Assembly (NCBI GenBank): GCA_964548535.1
Contig: CAZJRQ010000007.1
Location: forward strand, 1-64,000
DNA from: CAZJRQ01 sp964548535
GTDB lineage: Bacteria; Bacillota; Clostridia; Oscillospirales; Ruminococcaceae
Direction of reading: 5' to 3'
DNA: 64,000 nt
A program made the translations under genes and the position numbers. The notes under the pieces were generated by a model. The model was not told the DNA's origin. It saw nothing but the letters and a program-made list of their open reading frames with translations, and ran no database searches. Below, piece by piece: positions 59,224-64,000 of this stretch (its first letter is position 1; each line of letters starts with the position of its first letter).

Positions 59224-62200
59224 TTAAATAATGATATTTCCTGAGAATACTGTTACAGCGTCACCAGTTAGATAAACTGCATCGTCAGTGTATCTAATCT
59301 TCAAATCTCCGCCCTTTAGCTTAACTGTGATGTCTGTATCCTTCTCGCAATATCCGTTTAGAACAGCCGCAACTGCAGCCGCGCAAGCACCAGTTCCGCA
59401 AGCCCAAGTTTCTCCAGAACCTCTCTCCCAAACTCTCATCTTAAGAGTCTTTTTGTCAATAACCTTGATAAACTCAGCATTAACTCTTTCTGGGAAAATC
59501 GGATCATGCTCAAATGCTGTTCCGACAGTGTCAATGTCGATACCATCAACATTTTCAGTGAATACAACCGCGTGCGGATTACCCATTGATACGCAAGTTA
59601 TGTTGTAATTTTCTTCACCAATTGTAACCTCACGGTTTACAACTCTGCCGTCTGCATCAGGCTCAAGATCAACAGGGATAAGCTTTGGATCAAGTATTGC
59701 AGCACCCATATTTACTGTAGCACCGACAACCTCACCGTAATGTCTTTGAAGAGTAATCTTCATAATACCGCTTAGAGTTTCAACAGTCATCTCATCCTTG
59801 TCGACAAGACCGTTATCTCTCATAAACTTAGCAACACAACGGATACCGTTACCGCACATTTTGCCCTCAGAACCGTCAAGATTGAACATTCTCATCTTTC
59901 CGTCAGCAACCTTTGATTTTTGAATCAAAATTACTCCGTCGCCGCCGATTCCAAAGTGACGATCAGAAAGTTTAAGTGCCAATCCCTCTGGATTATCAAT
60001 TCTCTGATCAAAGCAGTTAAAGTAAATATAATCATTTCCGCAGCCCTGCATTTTTGTGAATGCAGCACACTGCTTTTCAGTTCTCATATTATTTATATCA
60101 ACAATTTCAGTACTATGCTCTGTAAATTTACTTCTGATAGAAGCCGCAATTGCGTTAGCAGTATCTATTGAAGTTAGACAAGGAATATTTCTCTCAACAG
60201 TTTTTCTTCTAATCTTAACAGAATCTCTTGTAGGAATTCTGCCCTTTGAAGACGTTGAAATTACATAAGCAATTTTTCCGCTTTCGATTAGTGTAAGAGT
60301 ATTTTCCTCAGCCTCATGAATTTTAGCAACAGCAGTTGCAGGAATTCCCTGATCGTTTAGAATTTTTGATGTACCATTTGTAGCATAAATCTTAAATCCT
60401 AAATCATAGAACATCTTAGCTGTGTGAGCAATTTCAGCCTTGTCCGAATTACGAACAGTAATCAAAACTCCGCCCTTTTTGCCAAGCTTATAGCCAGCAG
60501 CTGTAAGTCCCTTATATAGTGACTCCTCAAGAGTAGAAGCAACAGCCAAAACCTCACCAGTAGACTTCATCTCAGGTCCTAGATGATTATCAACGTCGAT
60601 AAGCTTTTCAAATGAGAATACAGGAACCTTAACAGCAACGTAAGGTGAATTTGGATACAAACCAGTACCAAATCCCATGTCTGCAAGCTTTTCGCCAAGC
60701 ATTGCTCTAGTTGCAAGGTCAACCATTGGAACACCAGTAACCTTAGAAATATAAGGAATTGTTCTTGATGAACGTGGGTTTACCTCGATAACATAAAGCT
60801 CGTCATTGTAAATCAGATACTGAATATTTACAAGACCCTTTGTATTAAGAGAAATTGCCAACCTCTTTGAACAATCAACAATTCTATCAATCATCTTGTC
60901 AGATACATTCCAAGCTGGATATACAGCAATTGAGTCACCCGAGTGAATACCCGCTCTCTCAACGTGCTCCATAATACCAGGAATAAGAATTTCGTCACCG
61001 TCGCAAATAGCATCGATTTCAATTTCAGTACCCATTAAGTATTTATCGATAAGTACAGGATTTTCGATTCCCTGATTTAGGATAATCTCCATGTACTCAT
61101 TAATATCGTCATCATTGAATGCGATAATCATATTCTGTCCGCCAAGAACATAAGAAGGTCTCATCAAAACAGGATAGTGAATCTTATTCGCAATCTGCAA
61201 AGCCTCTTCGGTATTCATAATAGTGAATCCCTCAGGACGCTTGATGTCAAGCTCTTCAAGAAGTGCGTCAAAACGTTCTCTGTCTTCCGCAGCGTCAATT
61301 GAATCTGGTGGTGTGCCAAGAATCTTAACGCCGTTTTCAGACAAATGCTTTGTAAGCTTAATAGCTGTCTGACCGCCGAACGCAACTACAACACCATAAG
61401 GTTTTTCAACTCTGATAATGTTCATTACATCTTCATTAGTCAAAGGCTCAAAGTAAAGTCTGTCAGCAGTATCAAAGTCAGTTGAAACTGTTTCAGGATT
61501 GTTGTTTACAATAACAACGTCATATCCCTTTTCTTTCAAAGCCCATACGCAGTGTACTGACGCATAGTCAAACTCGATACCTTGTCCGATACGGATAGGA
61601 CCAGAACCGAATACTATAACAGTTTTATTATCCGACTGCTTAGATTTAATGAACTTAGCAGCCTCATCCTCACTATCATAAGTTGAGTAGAAATATGGAG
61701 TCTGTGCTGCAAATTCAGCCGCACAAGTATCAACCATTTTATATACAGCATGACGCTTATTTTCAATAGTTTCGCCAGCGATTTTTTCGATTACAGCATC
61801 AGGATAACCCATATCCTTAGCATACTTGTAAAGCTCCTCAGAAACATTGCCCTTTTCAAGCTCACGCTCAACGTTAATCAAGTTAACAAGCTTGTTCAAG
61901 AACCAAGTATCAATCTTTGTAATCTCATGAATTTCATCAACAGTAACTCCACGTCTTAATGCCTCGTAAATAACGAAAAGTCTTTCATCATTACAGTCGT
62001 GAATTCTATTTTTGATAATCTCATCAGAAATATTAGCCATCTTAGGTGAAATCAAACTGTCGTGACCAATTTCAGCACCACGAACGGCTTTCATAATAGC
62101 CTGTTCAAAGCTTGTACCGATTGACATTACCTCACCAGTTGCCTTCATCTGAGTACCAAGCTCACGCTTAGCATAAACGAACTTATCAAAAGGCCACTTT

Positions 62201-63279
62201 GGAAGCTTAACTACTACGTAGTCAATAGCAGGCTCAAAGCAAGCATAAGTCTTGCCAGTTACAGCATTCTTAATCTCGTCAAGAGTATATCCGATAGCAA
62301 TCTTAGCCGCAACCTTAGCAATTGGATAACCAGTAGCCTTAGAGGCAAGTGCTGATGAACGAGATACACGAGGGTTAACCTCAATTACAGCATATTCAAA
62401 GCTGTCAGGATTTAGAGCAAACTGACAGTTACAGCCACCCTCAACCTTCAAAGCATTAATAATCTTCAATGCAGAAGTTCTAAGCATTTGATATTCTTTA
62501 TCAGCAAGTGTAACAGTAGGAGCGATAACGATTGAGTCACCTGTATGAACACCAACAGGGTCAAAGTTTTCCATTGAGCAAACAGTAATTGCATTTCCCT
62601 TAGAGTCACGCATTACCTCAAACTCAATTTCCTTCCAGCCAGAAATACACTTCTCAACCAAAACCTGTGTGATAGGTGAAAGGTAAAGACCGTTTCTAGT
62701 AATCTCACGAAGTTCTTCTTCATTCTGAACAATTCCGCCGCCAGAACCGCCAAGTGTAAACGCAGGACGGATAATAAGCGGATATCCAATACCCTCTTCA
62801 TTAGCGAAACCTACAGCGTCTTCAACTGTATTTACAACAAGTGAAGGAATACAAGGCTGATTAATTTCCTCCATTGCGTCCTTAAACAGCTGTCTATCCT
62901 CAGCCTTATCAATTGTTTCAGGATTAGCTCCCAAAAGTCTTACATCATATTTATCAAGGAAACCTTCCTTTGCAAGCTGCATTGAAAGTGTAAGTCCTGT
63001 TTGTCCTCCCAAAGTTGAAAGCAAACTATCAGGACGCTCCTTTTTAATAACTCTCTTTACAGTTTCAAGTGTAAGCGGCTCGATGTAAATCTTATCAGCC
63101 ATAGCATTATCAGTCATAATAGTCGCAGGGTTTGAGTTAATCAAAATAACCTCAAGTCCCTCTTCTTTCAAAGCACGACAAGCCTGAGTTCCCGCATAGT
63201 CGAACTCAGCTGCCTGACCGATAACAATAGGTCCTGAACCTATTACAAGCACACGCTTTATATCTTTATTTAAAGGCAC
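59224..63279 (-). CDS. carB: Carbamoyl-phosphate synthase large subunit fused to diaminopimelate epimerase (CarB-DapF)
   Basis: One open frame of 1351 residues. Residues 1-1064 are a complete CarB: two ATP-grasp halves (LGGSGGGIVQNEEEL near 175, RPSYVLGGQNM near 710), each after VIGSGPIVIGQ or VFGSGPIRIGQ, and the C-terminal MGS-like allosteric domain ending SIDTANAIAASIRSKF...VDINNM. From about 1070 a whole DapF follows. It starts FTKMQGCGNDYIYF, with both catalytic Cys (MCGNGIRC and WACGTGACA) and GNPHAVV, to 1351. CarB normally has about 1070 residues and DapF about 280. No RBS precedes the in-frame ATG at 60087, so separate DapF translation is not evident. Order carA-carB/dapF-dapL. Confidence 0.95.
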   Translation of the reverse strand: MPLNKDIKRVLVIGSGPIVIGQAAEFDYAGTQACRALKEEGLEVILINSNPATIMTDNAMADKIYIEPLTLETVKRVIKKERPDSLLSTLGGQTGLTLSMQLAKEGFLDKYDVRLLGANPETIDKAEDRQLFKDAMEEINQPCIPSLVVNTVEDAVGFANEEGIGYPLIIRPAFTLGGSGGGIVQNEEELREITRNGLYLSPITQVLVEKCISGWKEIEFEVMRDSKGNAITVCSMENFDPVGVHTGDSIVIAPTVTLADKEYQMLRTSALKIINALKVEGGCNCQFALNPDSFEYAVIEVNPRVSRSSALASKATGYPIAKVAAKIAIGYTLDEIKNAVTGKTYACFEPAIDYVVVKLPKWPFDKFVYAKRELGTQMKATGEVMSIGTSFEQAIMKAVRGAEIGHDSLISPKMANISDEIIKNRIHDCNDERLFVIYEALRRGVTVDEIHEITKIDTWFLNKLVNLINVERELEKGNVSEELYKYAKDMGYPDAVIEKIAGETIENKRHAVYKMVDTCAAEFAAQTPYFYSTYDSEDEAAKFIKSKQSDNKTVIVFGSGPIRIGQGIEFDYASVHCVWALKEKGYDVVIVNNNPETVSTDFDTADRLYFEPLTNEDVMNIIRVEKPYGVVVAFGGQTAIKLTKHLSENGVKILGTPPDSIDAAEDRERFDALLEELDIKRPEGFTIMNTEEALQIANKIHYPVLMRPSYVLGGQNMIIAFNDDDINEYMEIILNQGIENPVLIDKYLMGTEIEIDAICDGDEILIPGIMEHVERAGIHSGDSIAVYPAWNVSDKMIDRIVDCSKRLAISLNTKGLVNIQYLIYNDELYVIEVNPRSSRTIPYISKVTGVPMVDLATRAMLGEKLADMGFGTGLYPNSPYVAVKVPVFSFEKLIDVDNHLGPEMKSTGEVLAVASTLEESLYKGLTAAGYKLGKKGGVLITVRNSDKAEIAHTAKMFYDLGFKIYATNGTSKILNDQGIPATAVAKIHEAEENTLTLIESGKIAYVISTSSKGRIPTRDSVKIRRKTVERNIPCLTSIDTANAIAASIRSKFTEHSTEIVDINNMRTEKQCAAFTKMQGCGNDYIYFNCFDQRIDNPEGLALKLSDRHFGIGGDGVILIQKSKVADGKMRMFNLDGSEGKMCGNGIRCVAKFMRDNGLVDKDEMTVETLSGIMKITLQRHYGEVVGATVNMGAAILDPKLIPVDLEPDADGRVVNREVTIGEENYNITCVSMGNPHAVVFTENVDGIDIDTVGTAFEHDPIFPERVNAEFIKVIDKKTLKMRVWERGSGETWACGTGACAAAVAAVLNGYCEKDTDITVKLKGGDLKIRYTDDAVYLTGDAVTVFSGNIII

Positions 63280-63296
63280 AAAAATTCACTCCTAAC

Positions 63297-64000
63297 TTAC
63301 TTGTTATCATCTACCATTTTCATAAATTTATCAAACAAAAAGCCTGTATCAAGCGGACCGCCGCAAGCTTCTGGATGGAACTGTACTGAGAAAGCGTTAG
63401 CATCTTTATATGTTACACCCTCACAAGTACCATCATTTGCATTAACAAAAGAAACCTTAGCGTTTTCGCCGATTGAATCATTAATTACTGCATAACCATG
63501 ATTTTGGCTAGTAATATAAACTCTGCCAGTTTCGCAGTCAGTAGCAGGCTGATTTGCACCTCTGTGACCATACTTTAGCTTTTCAGTTTTTGCACCCTGA
63601 GATAGTGCCAAAAGCTGATGTCCCAAACAAATTCCGAAAGTAGGAATCTTCTTGTCAACAAGCTTTTTAATCTGCTCAATAACCTCAACGTTGTCAGCTG
63701 GATCTCCAGGACCGTTTGAAAGCATTAGTCCGTCAGGATCAAGCTCCAAAATTCTCTCAGCAGTAGTGAACGAAGGCACAACTGTAACTTCACAGCCACG
63801 CTTAACAAGCTCACGTCTGATATTGTCCTTAGCACCAAAGTCATAAAGACAAATCTTTCTCTTAACCTCACCCTCAGGAGCAAACACAGTTTCCTCACTG
63901 CAAGTAGTGTTTTTTACAGCATCAACAATCTTATAGTTCTTAAGGTCTTCAAAGCTGAAGCCTGAACCCTCAGTGACTATTTTTCCGTTCATAACGCCTG
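63297..64000 (-). CDS. carA: Carbamoyl-phosphate synthase small subunit (5' part beyond window)
   Basis: The frame runs past the right edge. The visible 234 residues hold the end of the N-terminal domain (VMNGKI...) and the full class I glutamine amidotransferase domain. This has LSNGPGDP, the nucleophile Cys in FGICLGHQLL, KYGHRGANQP, SQNHGYAV and the His/Glu pair in VQFHPEACGGP. CarA releases ammonia from glutamine and channels it to CarB, whose gene begins 17 bp downstream. The product serves arginine and pyrimidine synthesis. Control cannot be judged since the start is not in the window. Confidence 0.96.
   Translation of the reverse strand, partial: GVMNGKIVTEGSGFSFEDLKNYKIVDAVKNTTCSEETVFAPEGEVKRKICLYDFGAKDNIRRELVKRGCEVTVVPSFTTAERILELDPDGLMLSNGPGDPADNVEVIEQIKKLVDKKIPTFGICLGHQLLALSQGAKTEKLKYGHRGANQPATDCETGRVYITSQNHGYAVINDSIGENAKVSFVNANDGTCEGVTYKDANAFSVQFHPEACGGPLDTGFLFDKFMKMVDDNK

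Noticed and set aside
60085..60110. Separate dapF start at ATG 60087 making carB and dapF two genes
   Set aside because: There is no stop codon between the parts and no RBS before this ATG; the frame is continuous, so fusion is the simplest reading.

Overview
The window comes from a low-GC, anaerobic, Gram-positive genome of the class Clostridia, most likely a Ruminococcus-like member of the Oscillospiraceae (inference). The support is AT-rich DNA, strong GGAGG-type ribosome binding sites, consensus -35/-10 promoters with 17-bp spacers, a T-box in front of ileS, a C-terminal NPSTG sorting signal, pyruvate formate-lyase, the [FeFe]-hydrogenase maturation set HydE/HydF/HydG, and LL-diaminopimelate aminotransferase. 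I see no rRNA, tRNA, transposase, prophage or CRISPR array.

Left part (1-26.5 kb) is accessory and rich in regulation. It holds a truncated SsuC/SsuB-type importer, an AbgB-like amidohydrolase, a Thr-rich surface protein, and three drug or peptide ABC exporters with separate regulators: TetR, a NarL-type two-component system, and an XRE regulator. It also holds an RtcB RNA ligase with an elaborate leader, a frameshifted solute-binding lipoprotein next to a membrane diguanylate cyclase, a trans-sulfuration gene broken by a stop codon, a TipA-like regulator, and amtB-glnK.

Middle part (27-41.9 kb) has T-box-controlled ileS, an undecaprenyl-phosphate sugar transferase, a heterodimeric ABC exporter under MarR control, a class-A beta-lactamase-like lipoprotein, and the operon TM1266-hydE-hydG-hydF behind a long structured leader.

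Right part (42-64 kb) is central metabolism on the minus strand: pyk, eno and a pyruvate formate-lyase split into separate genes, with its activase. PEP is made by enolase, pyruvate by pyruvate kinase, and acetyl-CoA plus formate by PFL; hydrogenase maturation genes lie next to this block. A DAHP synthase is on the plus strand. A copper-handling cluster follows (CopA, CopZ, a DUF2318 lipoprotein, an HMA/DsbD-like/cupredoxin fusion and a two-component system). The window ends with carA, a carB fused in frame to dapF, and dapL.

The most unusual points are: (1) a pyruvate formate-lyase whose glycyl-radical domain is a separate gene, with a second degenerate Cys-tailed relative of that domain between them; (2) a single 1351-codon frame joining carbamoyl-phosphate synthase large subunit to diaminopimelate epimerase; (3) an unassigned attenuator RNA before the hydrogenase maturation operon, with a repeated motif and competing antiterminator and terminator; (4) a leader peptide plus two terminators before rtcB; (5) a 136-bp tandem duplication at an assembly gap inside a histidine kinase. 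Several genes are broken by one-base events, so draft-assembly error must be kept in mind.
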